A stretch of 64,000 bases of DNA from [Actinomadura] parvosata subsp. kistnae (GCF_900323885.1 NZ_OOHJ01000018.1:1785001-1849000), one strand, 5' to 3'; shown: positions 1-8,835, numbered from the stretch's first letter. Notes: generated from the letters alone by a model not told the origin. Numbers and translations are program-made.

Positions 1-1037
1 TGCACGGTGTGCCCCGCCTCCTCACTCCGTCCAGGCACAAGCCGCAGCGTGGTGGCGAGCAGAAGCCCGGTCCACCCCCAGCCCGCGGAAAAGGCCAGAA
101 TCGCACCGGAAACGAACATCGCCGGCGTCCCGATCGCGATCAGTGCCAGCCCGAGCCCTCCAGTGAGCATCATCATGACGATCACCGCCGAGTTGCGGTG
201 CGGAGCCCGGTCGGTGAGGGCGCCCGCGATGATCCGGACGGCGATGGCGAACAGGGCGCTGAGCGACAGCAGGTTGCCCGTGACGATGGTGCCCAGCCCG
301 GCGTGGGTGCCCAGTTCGACGAAGTACGTGGCCACCGCGTTGTTGCCGGCGGCGGAGAGCGCGGCGGCCAGTGCCCAGAGCCAGAGCACCCGCCCCACGG
401 CCCGGCGCTGGTCACCGGCTTCCTTCGGCCTTGCAGGCTGTGGGCTTTCGGGTGTCCGGGCCAGCGGGGCGAGCGCGGCCGGAACGAGCGCGGCGATGCC
501 GGCGACGAGCAGCGCGTTCCGCCAGCCGTGAGCCGGGAGGACCAGGGCGACGAGCAGGCCGGGAACGAGGGCGCCCGCTCCCAGCGCCGCGCCGATCATG
601 CCCGCGGCCAGCGAACGCCGATGTTCGGGGACGCGTGCCGCGATGAGCCGCCCCGCCACCGGCTGGACGAGCGCGTTGCTCAACCCGCCCACCAGCAGGA
701 CCGCTGTCAGCGTCCCGGCCCCGTTCACCCGGGACGCCACCATCATGACCGCCGACGCGACCAGCGCCGTGCTGGCGAGGACGGCGGGGACCGGTAACCG
801 CGCCGCCACCCGCTTGGCGACGGGCGAGCCGAGGGCGGTGGCGGCGTAGAAGAGGCTCATCGCGAGGCCGACGGTGTTGCGGGAGATGTGCAGGTCCGCT
901 TCGATCGCCGGGGCCAGCGCCGCGACGGTGAACCCGGGCATGCCCGCGACGGTCGCGGTCAGCGCGGTCGCGGCGATTCCCGGCCAGTGCCGTGCGGGTG
1001 AGCGGACGGGCAGGCCGGGGGTGAGGGTCGTGGTCAT
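1..1037 (-). CDS. MFS transporter, C-terminus beyond window edge
   Basis: The frame opens with ATG at 1037 and is still open at base 1, giving 345 visible residues. The protein is a chain of hydrophobic helices broken by short basic loops such as SPVAKRVAARL and GRLIAARVPEHRRS. These are typical of the cytoplasmic loop 2-3 and 4-5 motifs of major facilitator exporters, and about ten or eleven of the usual twelve membrane spans are visible. It starts 4 bases after the stop of the metallo-beta-lactamase-fold gene on the same strand, so the two probably form an operon. That operon lies divergent from a MarR regulator, a common arrangement for drug or metabolite efflux. Substrate unknown. Confidence 0.85.
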   Translation of the reverse strand, partial: MTTTLTPGLPVRSPARHWPGIAATALTATVAGMPGFTVAALAPAIEADLHISRNTVGLAMSLFYAATALGSPVAKRVAARLPVPAVLASTALVASAVMMVASRVNGAGTLTAVLLVGGLSNALVQPVAGRLIAARVPEHRRSLAAGMIGAALGAGALVPGLLVALVLPAHGWRNALLVAGIAALVPAALAPLARTPESPQPARPKEAGDQRRAVGRVLWLWALAAALSAAGNNAVATYFVELGTHAGLGTIVTGNLLSLSALFAIAVRIIAGALTDRAPHRNSAVIVMMMLTGGLGLALIAIGTPAMFVSGAILAFSAGWGWTGLLLATTLRLVPGRSEEAGHTV

Positions 1038-1041
1038 GGGT

Positions 1042-1926
1042 TCAGACGTTCAGGGGGTGCCAGGCGGAGCCGGTGCCGTCCCGGCGGACCTGCCCGAAGA
1101 CCGCGTCGGCGAAGTGGATGCCGAAGCCGATCGTGTCAGGCTGCTCCAGCTCGGCGACGAGCCGGCGACGATGCTCGGCGGACTGGGCGGGATCGTGGTC
1201 GTAGAGGCAGGACCATTCGGGATGATCCACCTGGATCGGTGAGTGCAGGGCGTCGCCGAAGGCGATCAGCCGGGTGCCGCCCCCGGTGATGACGTACTGC
1301 GTGTGCCCGGCCGTGTGACCACCCGTGACCTGGACCCGTACGCCAGGAAAGATCTCCTGCCCGTCCGCCACCGTGCGCACGCGCGGCGTCAGCGCGGCGG
1401 CCTCCTCCTCGCTGATGCCCTGCGCGAGCAGGTCCCGCTGGTCCCATTCCGGCTCGGCCACCAGATATTCGGCCCGCGTGAACACGGGCCGGCCGCTCGG
1501 AGTGAGATGCCAGGCCCAGCCGAGGTGGTCGATGTGCAGGTGCGTGAAGGCCACCGCCTCGATCTCTTCCGGCTTGCGCCCGAGCTCGGCCAGGCTGTCC
1601 AGGAGCGCACCGCCGTGAACGGCCCCGTTCGGGCTCTCGGGCTCGGCCGGCAGCGACACCGGCCCCCACCCCGCGTCGATCAACAGCGCGCGGTCGCCGT
1701 GCTCCACCAGAAGACCACCGATGCTCGCCACAAGATGCCCGGACGCGTCGAGGTACTGGGGGTGGGCGGCCCAGGTCTCGTGCGTGGTGTCCGGCAGCCA
1801 GCGATGCGGCCTCCCCTGGATGGCCCCGTCCGGCACGAAGGACACCCTCGTGTCACCCAGTTGCACCGAGCTGATCCCTGCTGGCCGCTGTAGCCGTTCG
1901 TCCTGGTCAACCGTGGTGTTCGTCAT
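1042..1926 (-). CDS. Metallo-beta-lactamase-fold hydrolase
   Basis: A 294-residue cytoplasmic protein of the lactonase-like branch of the MBL superfamily. The zinc motif THLHIDHLGW (HxHxDH) is present, followed by GHTAGHTQY and FGDALHS, which supply the later His and Asp ligands. No signal peptide is seen. I chose the ATG at 1926 (MTNTTVDQ) because GGAAGG lies about 9 bases upstream; a much longer frame continues to 2469 but runs under the marR gene. It is the first gene of an apparent two-gene operon with the MFS transporter. The family hydrolyses lactones, thioesters and similar esters; the substrate cannot be read from sequence. Confidence 0.85.
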   Translation of the reverse strand: MTNTTVDQDERLQRPAGISSVQLGDTRVSFVPDGAIQGRPHRWLPDTTHETWAAHPQYLDASGHLVASIGGLLVEHGDRALLIDAGWGPVSLPAEPESPNGAVHGGALLDSLAELGRKPEEIEAVAFTHLHIDHLGWAWHLTPSGRPVFTRAEYLVAEPEWDQRDLLAQGISEEEAAALTPRVRTVADGQEIFPGVRVQVTGGHTAGHTQYVITGGGTRLIAFGDALHSPIQVDHPEWSCLYDHDPAQSAEHRRRLVAELEQPDTIGFGIHFADAVFGQVRRDGTGSAWHPLNV

Positions 1927-1988
1927 GGTCGCATTCCTTCCAGAAGCCATCGCCGCGTCCCTCGCCGGCGACCCGGCCACCATAAGCA

Positions 1989-2013
1989 TCAAGCTTGAAG
2001 CAGTCAAGCTTGA
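1989..2013. promoter_or_regulatory. Twin palindromes, candidate MarR operators
   Basis: TCAAGCTTGA, a perfect 10-bp palindrome, occurs at 1989-1998 and again at 2004-2013, 15 bp apart. Both lie in the 145-bp gap between the divergent hydrolase/MFS operon and marR. MarR proteins bind palindromes of this kind in divergent promoters, so these are the natural candidates for autoregulation and control of the exporter operon. Binding is inferred. Confidence 0.6.
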
Positions 2014-2071
2014 ACTATGTTGACTAGAACCATTAAGACTGAAAAGGTGCTGGCTTGATGGAGTTGCTACG

Positions 2072-2509
2072 ATGAGAGGTATGACCATGTCCCCGGAGCC
2101 GCAGGCCGTCGCCGAGCGGGAGCTGTGCGGCCTGGTGAACGGCTTGGCCCAGCAGATCGCCGTGCACGTACGCGAACGCGCGGTCACCCTGGGCCTCACC
2201 GCCGCCCAGGCGACCGCGCTGCGGGAGATGACCGGCCCCATGACCATGCGCGAGCTGGCCGAACGCATGAGCTGCGAGCCCTCCAACGCCACCTTCATCG
2301 TCGACAAGCTCGAAAAACAGGGCCTGATCGAGCGCCGCGCCCACCCCACCGACCGCCGCGCCAAGCAGCTCGTCCTCACCCCGGAGGGCACCACCCTCCG
2401 CGACCGGCTCCTCGAACTCCTCGTCCAGGACTCCCCCCTGGCCGGCCTCAACGCCGAGCAGCAACGCACCCTTCAGCAGCTGCTCGAACAGGCCATCGTC
2501 CGTTCCTGA
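2072..2509 (+). CDS. MarR family transcriptional regulator
   Basis: 145 residues, the normal MarR length. A winged helix is clear: MTMRELAERMSCEPSNATFIVDKLEKQGLIERR is the helix-turn-helix and the DRRAKQLVLTPEG segment forms the wing, flanked by helical dimerisation regions. ATG codons at 2081 and 2087 are alternative starts; the last has GAGAGG 7 bases upstream. It is divergent from the MBL/MFS operon across the twin TCAAGCTTGA sites and probably represses that operon and itself, releasing on binding a small ligand. Confidence 0.88.
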   Translation: MRGMTMSPEPQAVAERELCGLVNGLAQQIAVHVRERAVTLGLTAAQATALREMTGPMTMRELAERMSCEPSNATFIVDKLEKQGLIERRAHPTDRRAKQLVLTPEGTTLRDRLLELLVQDSPLAGLNAEQQRTLQQLLEQAIVRS

Positions 2510-2639
2510 GCCGACACTCGAACCCTTGCCGGGCCCTCCCGGATGCGCCGATTCGGGCTTCACTTTCACCCTCATCGCCGCCGGGCCACCATACTGATCA
2601 CCGCGCCCATCACCCGGCCCGGAAAGGGACAGCACATCC

Positions 2640-3146
2640 ATGACGCGGCTCGACCCTGCCGAAATCACCGCCCTGTACCGCCGCTGCTACGCCGACCCGC
2701 CCTGGTCGGAGTCCCCGGAGCAACTCGACGCCTACCCCGATCGCCTGGCGGAAGCCATGAAACGCCCCGGCTTCGCCGCATGGACCGAACACGACCACGA
2801 AGGGCGATTGGTCGGCGTCTGCTACGGCTGGCCGACCCCCGCCGACCTGTCAGGCAACCGCATCTATGACGTGCTCAAGCACTCCTTCGGCGCATCCGCC
2901 CTGTCCAGGATGATCGCGGGCTCCTTCGAGGTGGTCGAGCTGTTCGTCCACCCCGAGGCCCGCGGAAAGGGAATCGCCTCCGCGCTGCTGACCCAGGCCA
3001 TCGCCGGCTGGCCCAAGGCCTGGCTGATCACCTCTCCCCAAGCGCCGGCCGCCAAGCTGTACCACCGGCTGGGCTGGCGGGAGGCCGGCCCGCTCCCGGG
3101 CGAGCCACCGCTCGCGCTGTACACGTTCGAAAGTGACAGCACGTAG
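2640..3146 (+). CDS. GNAT family N-acetyltransferase
   Basis: 168 residues. The acetyl-CoA binding core is visible at about residues 98-125: VVELFVHPEARGKGIASALLTQAI, with the R/Q-x-x-G-x-G/A motif present as RGKGIA. The C-terminal AAKLYHRLGWREAGPLP matches the usual GNAT beta6-beta7 end, where a Tyr often acts as general acid. The 130-bp gap after marR argues for a separate transcript. The acceptor is unknown; an antibiotic, a small amine or a protein are all possible. Confidence 0.85.
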   Translation: MTRLDPAEITALYRRCYADPPWSESPEQLDAYPDRLAEAMKRPGFAAWTEHDHEGRLVGVCYGWPTPADLSGNRIYDVLKHSFGASALSRMIAGSFEVVELFVHPEARGKGIASALLTQAIAGWPKAWLITSPQAPAAKLYHRLGWREAGPLPGEPPLALYTFESDST

Positions 3147-3193
3147 TGAATCGTGCGGAGGGGCGTGACGCCGCTGTTGCTGAGGCTCACTCC

Positions 3194-3666
3194 CTGTCAC
3201 GGTCTGCGACGGAAACCAGCATCCGCGTAGAGGATCCCGACGAGCGGGTCAACCGCTGGGTCGAGTTCCGCCCCTCCGCCAGGAGATCTTGACCACCGAC
3301 GGCCCTCACTTCTCCACGGTCCTGGATGAGTACGTTCTCCACCGCCCCGTCGGCGGACCCGGAATCATGCGCGACCAATTGGCCCATCTCAGCAGGTGCG
3401 CCTCCGCCTCCAACACCGAGATCTGCATCCGTCCACTCTGTGTTGGCGCACATGCCAGCCCGGGCGGCGCCTTCCGCATCTTCCGGCTCCCAAAGCCCTT
3501 TCCAGTCCTCGCCTACGTCCCAACGCCAGCCGATGCGATCTACGTCGAGGGCGATCCCGCCGACAGGCTTGAGCTGAAATATGACCGCATCCGACACCAC
3601 ACGCTCAGCCCAGATGACTCGCTCAAGCTGATCGCCGCGGTCGCGCAGAGCCTCGCGGACGCCTAG
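3194..3666 (+). pseudogene. Frameshifted remnant of a DUF5753 regulator
   Basis: Two frames together give the C-terminal part of a WhiJ/BldB-neighbour type XRE regulator. From 3194 one frame reads through TETSIRVEDPDERVNRWVEFR. After a shift at about 3270-3275 the next frame reads LRQEIL and then a DUF5753 core (VLDEYVLHRPVGGPGIMRDQL, ending SLADA) to the stop at 3666. The N-terminal helix-turn-helix and the first part of DUF5753 are missing. A TTG at 3289 could give a 125-residue product, but family comparison says the start is lost. It is followed directly by a broken DUF397 gene, its usual partner. Confidence 0.7.
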
Positions 3667-3684
3667 GGACGGAGTCACTCGATC

Positions 3685-3893
3685 ATGACCGCCCCTGAGA
3701 TCGCCTGGCACATCAGCAGCTACAGCGCCGACGGCGGCGGGAACTGCGTGGAGGCCGGCCCCCTTCAGGATGGGTCTGGACGGGTAGCGGTCCGCCACAC
3801 CAGCTCCAAGGCGATGTGATCATCGACACCAAGGCGGAATGGCAAGCCTTCCTGGCGGAAGTCCGTTCAGGAGAGTTTGATTTCTTCGACTGA
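3685..3893 (+). pseudogene. Frameshifted DUF397 small protein
   Basis: ATG at 3685 opens MTAPEIAWHISSYSADGGG and continues NCVEAGPLQ and VAVRHTSS, the hallmark N-terminal half of DUF397. It then hits TGA at 3817-3819. A different frame resumes at about 3807 with GDVIIDTKAEWQAFLAEVRS and ends GEFDFFD at the stop 3891-3893, the normal DUF397 C-terminus. A single frameshift near 3805-3810 therefore splits an otherwise complete roughly 69-residue protein. DUF397 proteins pair with DUF5753 regulators in actinomycetes; here both partners are damaged. Confidence 0.75.
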
Positions 3894-4038
3894 TTGCCGT
3901 CAGGGTCGGAGCTCTCCCCTCCGCAACATTTTCAAGGTCATATCCACCATCACGGACGAGAACGCCTGGTCGTCCCTTGTCATCCTGGGTGGCATCAGCT
4001 AGATATGTGATCTTCCTATGTCGTTCTGAGGGCGGGAC

Positions 4039-7000
4039 ATGACCGACGCTCCGATCTTGGGTCTCTACGACCTCCTGCTCACCGGCACGCTCGACGCGAA
4101 GATTCAGGCTTGGCGGCAAGCCGGCCACCTCATCGAGGTGTCGAAAATCGACGACGAAGAGGTCGCCCATCTGCTGGGCCGTTTTATCGGAGAAACGGCA
4201 GCGCGTGCCTTCACCTCGCTGAAGGGACACCCTGACCAGCAAGTAGCGCTGGCCAACCGGCTGCTGGCGCAGCTGACCGAACCGGAAACCATCGCAGAAG
4301 GGCCGAACCAGCTCCTGTCGATCGTGGAGCCCGGTCCGGGAGCGGTACCCCCACGCCGGCCGCTAACGTCGCTGTCGGAAGCGGCCCTGTTGACCAACGC
4401 TCGCGAGGATCCGAACCTGGCGCACGAGCTCGCCGCCGAGCTCGCAAGTGCCGATCGAGTGGATCTGCTGTGTGCCTTCGTGAAGTGGTCGGGGCTTCGC
4501 ATTCTGGAGAAGCCGCTGGCTGAGCTGCGGCAGCGCAAGGTACCGCTGCGGGTGATCACGACGACCTATATGGGAGCGACCGAACGGCGAGCGCTGGATC
4601 GGTTGGTCAACGACTTCGGCGCCGAGGTGAAGATTAGTTACGAGCGTAACTCCACTCGCCTGCACGCCAAGGCGTGGTTGTTGCGCCGCCGCACCGGCTT
4701 CGATACCGCCTATGTCGGCAGTTCCAACCTCTCCCGCGCGGCACTGCTGGACGGGCTGGAATGGAACGTTCGATTGTCGTCGGTGACGACCGCTCGGTTG
4801 CTGGACAAGTTCGAAGCGACGTTCGACTCCTACTGGAACCGGTCCCAGTTCGAGCCATACGACCCAGCGACCGATGCCGATCGCCTTGATGAGGCGCTGG
4901 CCCGCTCCCAGGCGGGCAAGCAGTTGTTCGACATCCCCGAGTTGGTACCGCACCCCTTCGACCACCAGCGCGAAATGCTGGCCGACCTCGACCGGGAGCG
5001 CACCATCCACGACCGCCACCGCAATCTGCTGGTGGCGGCGACCGGCACGGGCAAGACCGTCGTGGCCGCGTTCGACTACCGCAACTTGCAGCAGCGACTG
5101 GTCCGGCAGCCATCGTTGCTGTTTGTGGCGCACCGACGGGAAATCCTGGCTCAGGCGATGCGTACGTATCGGCAGGTGCTGGCCGTACCTGACTTCGGTG
5201 AGTTGCACGTGGGAGAGGAAAAGTCGCGGCGCTGGCGGCATGTGTTTGCCAGCGTGCAATCACTCACCCGCAACATCCAAGAGTTCGACCCCGAGCACTT
5301 CGACGTCGTCGTGATTGACGAGTTCCACCATGCCGCCGCGCCGACCTATCGGCAGATCATCAACCATCTCAAGCCGAAGGAGTTGCTCGGCCTGACCGCG
5401 ACGCCCGAGCGGTCCGATGGCACGTGGGTACAGGACGAGTTCTTCGATCGGCGGATTGCCTCGGAGCTGCGGTTGTGGGATGCCCTGGATGCCGACCTCC
5501 TGTGCCCGTTCCACTATTTCGGGATCAACGACGGGACCGACCTGTCCGGGGTGAAGTGGACGCGCGGCATTTACGACGCGTCCGCTCTCGACAACGTCTT
5601 CACCGGGGACGATGCCCGAGCCCGGCTGGTGTTCAACGCTGTACGCGACAAGGTGAGCAACCTAGACACCATGCGCGGACTGGGCTTTTGCGTTTCGGTA
5701 CGGCATGCACATTACATGGCCGACTTCTTCACCAAGCACGGGCTACCGTCGCTGGCCGTGGATGGATCGACGGAGGACGGCACTCGAAAGGCGGCACTGC
5801 GGGCGCTCGCCGAAGGTGAGGTTAGGTTCCTATTCGCGGTGGACCTGTTCAACGAGGGTCTGGACGTGCCCGACGTCGACACCTTGCTCATGCTGCGGCC
5901 TACCGAAAGCGCCACCATCTTCTTGCAGCAGCTTGGCCGCGGTCTCCGCCGTACGCCCGAGAAGGACGTGCTGACTGTGCTCGACTTTGTTGGGCAGCAC
6001 CGAAAGGAGTACCGGTTCGCCAACCGGTTCCAGGCACTGACGGGCTTCTCCAGAGGGCGGTTGGACAAGCAGGTCAAGGATGACTTCCCGCTACTGCCGG
6101 CGGGGAGCCAGATTGTGCTCGATCGAGTGACCAAGGAGCGACTGCTGGCGGATCTCAAGGTCCAACTCGGGGCAACGGTAAAGACGCTGTCGCAGGAAAT
6201 TCGCTCTCTGGCGGAGCTGTCACTCATCAGGTACTTGGAGGAGAGCGGGCGCGACATCAGTGACCTGTATCGGAGTGACCGCTTCTGGACTTCTCTGCTG
6301 CGCCGTAGCGGACTGTTGCCCGGGGACGCCTCTGCGATGGAGGAAGCACTGGGGCGCCGCACCCGCTCGTTGCTGCACGTGGACGACCGGGCCCGCGGCG
6401 CAACCTACGCCCGGCTACTGCGCCCGGATGGCCCCCGTTACGCGACGTTGTCTCCAACTGATCAAGCCTTTGCTCGGATGCTCTTCTTCTCGTTCTGGCG
6501 CGATGGAGGCGGGTACGCCTCATATGACGATGCTCTGGACCGACTACGCGGCGAAACGGCACTGTGCGACGAGATTAGGCAGGTGCTCGCCTTCGGCATT
6601 GAGCGGCCGCGGTACGTGGCCAAGCCAGTGGAGCTTGATGGCGTGCCACTAGCGATCAACGCCTCCTACTCCAGCGAGGAGATACTCGCCGCCATCGGTT
6701 GGGCTTCTGTGGGCGGGCAGGTGCCCGCCAACACCCGGGAGGGGGTCGCCTGGAGCCCAGCAACTCAGTGCGACGCTCTCTTGGTGACCCTGCAGAAGAA
6801 CGAAAAGGAATTCTCGCCGCAGACGATGTACCACGACTACGCCCTGACCTCGCGCCTGTTCCACTGGGAATCCCAGAACCGCACCAGCGCGACCTCTACA
6901 ACCGGCCGTCGTTACCAGAACCACGCGGTGGAGGGCAGCCATGTACTGCTGTTCACTCGTGAGCGCAAGAAGAACGATCTCGGTCATCCCGAAGCTTTCG

Positions 7001-7119
7001 TCTTCCACGGCAAGGTCCGCTATGTAGAGCATCGGGGCGAGCGCCCGATGGGCATCACCTGGCAACTCGATGAGGAGATGCCCGCGGACTTGTTTCGCCG
7101 CGCAGCCATTGCCGGATAA
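4039..7119 (+). CDS. PLD nuclease-like / SF2 helicase / DUF3427 protein
   Basis: 1,026 residues. A helical N-terminus is followed by a phospholipase-D-like domain at about 120-270, with the HxK signature RLHAKAWLL (H209, K211) and YVGSSNLSRAAL. The superfamily II helicase core follows: Walker A GTGKT at 336-340, motif II DEFHH at 427-431, GLTATPER at 451-458, and QQLGRGLRR near 635 as motif VI. The last third, about 650-1026, matches the DUF3427 family layout. GC is slightly lower and codon choice less extreme than in neighbours, with more TTG, ATT and GTT codons, which suggests acquisition. It lies tail-to-tail with an SRA-HNH endonuclease. Such helicases occur in anti-phage loci, so a defence role is inferred; DNA repair is the alternative. 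Confidence 0.85.
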   Translation: MTDAPILGLYDLLLTGTLDAKIQAWRQAGHLIEVSKIDDEEVAHLLGRFIGETAARAFTSLKGHPDQQVALANRLLAQLTEPETIAEGPNQLLSIVEPGPGAVPPRRPLTSLSEAALLTNAREDPNLAHELAAELASADRVDLLCAFVKWSGLRILEKPLAELRQRKVPLRVITTTYMGATERRALDRLVNDFGAEVKISYERNSTRLHAKAWLLRRRTGFDTAYVGSSNLSRAALLDGLEWNVRLSSVTTARLLDKFEATFDSYWNRSQFEPYDPATDADRLDEALARSQAGKQLFDIPELVPHPFDHQREMLADLDRERTIHDRHRNLLVAATGTGKTVVAAFDYRNLQQRLVRQPSLLFVAHRREILAQAMRTYRQVLAVPDFGELHVGEEKSRRWRHVFASVQSLTRNIQEFDPEHFDVVVIDEFHHAAAPTYRQIINHLKPKELLGLTATPERSDGTWVQDEFFDRRIASELRLWDALDADLLCPFHYFGINDGTDLSGVKWTRGIYDASALDNVFTGDDARARLVFNAVRDKVSNLDTMRGLGFCVSVRHAHYMADFFTKHGLPSLAVDGSTEDGTRKAALRALAEGEVRFLFAVDLFNEGLDVPDVDTLLMLRPTESATIFLQQLGRGLRRTPEKDVLTVLDFVGQHRKEYRFANRFQALTGFSRGRLDKQVKDDFPLLPAGSQIVLDRVTKERLLADLKVQLGATVKTLSQEIRSLAELSLIRYLEESGRDISDLYRSDRFWTSLLRRSGLLPGDASAMEEALGRRTRSLLHVDDRARGATYARLLRPDGPRYATLSPTDQAFARMLFFSFWRDGGGYASYDDALDRLRGETALCDEIRQVLAFGIERPRYVAKPVELDGVPLAINASYSSEEILAAIGWASVGGQVPANTREGVAWSPATQCDALLVTLQKNEKEFSPQTMYHDYALTSRLFHWESQNRTSATSTTGRRYQNHAVEGSHVLLFTRERKKNDLGHPEAFVFHGKVRYVEHRGERPMGITWQLDEEMPADLFRRAAIAG

Positions 7120-7195
7120 GAGCATTCACCCACATCGAGGCCAGGCGTTGCCGATGCTGGAGAAACCGGCTCGCAAACAGAGCAGCGGCACCCCA

Positions 7196-8083
7196 TCAGG
7201 TCCGTGGCCTGCCAGTAGTCCATCTCGCCCGATGCTGAGCCACATACGTCAATCCGATGCGGTGCCTCGGATGCTTGCGAAGCTGCCCTTCCACGGCACC
7301 GGTGAAAGCGTTCACTACCTTGAGGTCATCTGAGAGATAGATCGCGCCATTGTCGAAGCGGACATGGTCGTTCGGGCATAGGCAGAGCACGTTTTCCACC
7401 ACGTCGGGCCCGTTGTACGGGCGACCCAGCGCTTGGATATGCGCACCCTCGCTGTAGTAGCCGCCCTGGACCTGCAGAATCAGCCCACAGACCTGACACT
7501 GGTGGCCATACCAGTCCTTGATTTGCTGCACCACAGCGCTGCTACGAACGACGCGCTGGACCAGGCTCGTCGTCACAGGCGCTGGGCCTGGCGTTTCCTT
7601 AGCCTGGTCTTCCGCTTTGCGGTGCTCCTCATCAGGAATTCGCACAAGTTTGAACTGCCAGATGAGGAACCCATCGGCACCTACCTTGGATCCGTAAGAG
7701 TCGACGCGATACAACCCACCATATTGATACCCAGTGGCGGGTGCGTGAGGAGACCCCTTGTGGGCACCTCGAATGACACGGACTGGCCATCCTTCCAGAT
7801 AAGTGCGTACTAGCCCCGCGTTCCCACGCGCGTTGATGTCCTGATCCGCGACCTGCCTACCGCTATCGCCTCGACCACCGTGACCGGTGTAGATGATTAA
7901 GTCACCATAGTCCTCATCATCAACGTATCCGCCAGAGACCACGATGGAGTCCGCGCCCTCCTTGGCATTGCCGGAGATGCCGGCCCGCAGCTCGGTATGC
8001 AGGCCGGTGTCGTAGAGCTCTCGTCGCGTTCCATACGTAGAACCCACTGGGTGGCCAGCTATGTGGCCGAACGTCTTCGCCAT
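7196..8083 (-). CDS. SRA-HNH modification-dependent endonuclease (type IV-like)
   Basis: 295 residues in two domains. Residues 4-150 form a YDG/SRA domain: FGHIAGHPVGSTY, ADSIVVSGGYVDDEDYGD, IIYTGHGG and PVRVIRG are all present, the fold that reads 5-methyl- or 5-hydroxymethylcytosine. Residues about 180-270 are an HNH nuclease: zinc Cys pairs C196/C199 and C234/C236, AHI with H215, and the NDH segment 238-240. This architecture (N-terminal SRA, C-terminal HNH) is that of modification-dependent restriction enzymes such as the TagI/ScoMcrA group. It faces the PLD-helicase gene with 76 bp between stops. No Shine-Dalgarno is evident before the ATG. Predicted to cut modified foreign DNA. Confidence 0.88.
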   Translation of the reverse strand: MAKTFGHIAGHPVGSTYGTRRELYDTGLHTELRAGISGNAKEGADSIVVSGGYVDDEDYGDLIIYTGHGGRGDSGRQVADQDINARGNAGLVRTYLEGWPVRVIRGAHKGSPHAPATGYQYGGLYRVDSYGSKVGADGFLIWQFKLVRIPDEEHRKAEDQAKETPGPAPVTTSLVQRVVRSSAVVQQIKDWYGHQCQVCGLILQVQGGYYSEGAHIQALGRPYNGPDVVENVLCLCPNDHVRFDNGAIYLSDDLKVVNAFTGAVEGQLRKHPRHRIGLTYVAQHRARWTTGRPRT

Positions 8084-8108
8084 GCCACAATAACTAGCAA
8101 ATGCCGCA

Positions 8109-8255
8109 CTAGGTTCCCATGGGACAGACGAGACAATCGGGCATCTGCGACTCGACCGCCAGTCGCGGCTCGCCGGGGACCGGCATGCCTGGCTGGTAGA
8201 TCCCGTCGGCGATCCGGCATCGAATCTTGTCTGCCATCGCCTGCAGATCGACCAT
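8109..8255 (-). pseudogene. N-terminal remnant of a GntR regulator
   Basis: A 48-codon frame from ATG 8255 reads VDLQAMADKIRCRIADG, then YQPGMPVPGEPRLAVES. This matches the start of the GntR winged helix (A-x-x-I-x-x-x-I-x-x-G-x-Y-x-P-G). It then runs into unrelated residues and stops at 8109 before the recognition helix. It sits 25 bp upstream of the SRA-HNH start on the same strand. Too short to bind DNA; best read as a relic left by rearrangement. Confidence 0.5.
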
Positions 8256-8565
8256 CTTCACACCTTCGAAGGACTTCCTCCTGCCAACTGCGGCTATGGC
8301 TGAAACGATCTGCGAGGCGGACGTTCGGGCAAATTCTGAACAGGGAGGCTGCGTAGAGGCGGTGCGGCCGACGACCGCGCCACTCGTCTGCCGTCCGGTC
8401 TTTCTGCGGTGCCGCCCGTGAGGTCAGGCTGTTTGGGCGATCGTCGAAGCAAGAAGCTAGACCTGCGCTGACCTCTGATCGGGCGCAGGCGAGGCGACAG
8501 GCCACTATGAGCAAATTTGTCCTTCGCGGCAACGTTTGAACGTCTGGACCTCCCGATGGGAGTGG
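8256..8565. other. 310 bp without a recognisable gene
   Basis: I see no frame here with family features or convincing codon bias in either strand. It separates the GntR relic from a small hypothetical gene and probably holds degraded sequence at the edge of the defence patch. Confidence 0.4.
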
Positions 8566-8835
8566 TCACATGTCGATAGGCCAATCCTGGGGCTCGTGGC
8601 GGACGGTGGCCAGGTGGCGTTGGACCACGTGCCGTACGCCTCCACGCAGCTTCTTGTGGAGGGACGGGTCCATGCCCTCTGCGGTGAGGACGGCGTCTGT
8701 GAAGGCGTCCACGCTTGTGAAGGGCGCCTGTTCGAGCAGTTGCTGTCGCTTCTCGGTCGGGAGGCAGAACCCCTTGCGGGTGCAGAGCTCATCCAAGAGC
8801 CACTGCACCTCATCGGGCCGGACGCCCTCCTCCAC
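8566..8835 (-). CDS. Small conserved-type hypothetical protein
   Basis: 89 residues from GTG 8835 (VEEGVRPDEVQWLL) to the stop at 8566. The protein is soluble, mostly helical and evenly charged, with no Cys motif or membrane segment; it contains DAFTDAVLTAEGMDP and ends RHEPQDWPIDM. Amino-acid composition and helix periodicity look like a genuine protein. An upstream extension to 8910 is open but has no better start. I do not recognise a named domain. Confidence 0.55.
   Translation of the reverse strand: MEEGVRPDEVQWLLDELCTRKGFCLPTEKRQQLLEQAPFTSVDAFTDAVLTAEGMDPSLHKKLRGGVRHVVQRHLATVRHEPQDWPIDM

Noticed and set aside
8059..8532. A 157-codon - strand frame between SRA-HNH and the hypothetical gene
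   Set aside because: Arg/Ser-rich with no family features; the same DNA holds the GntR relic in another frame.
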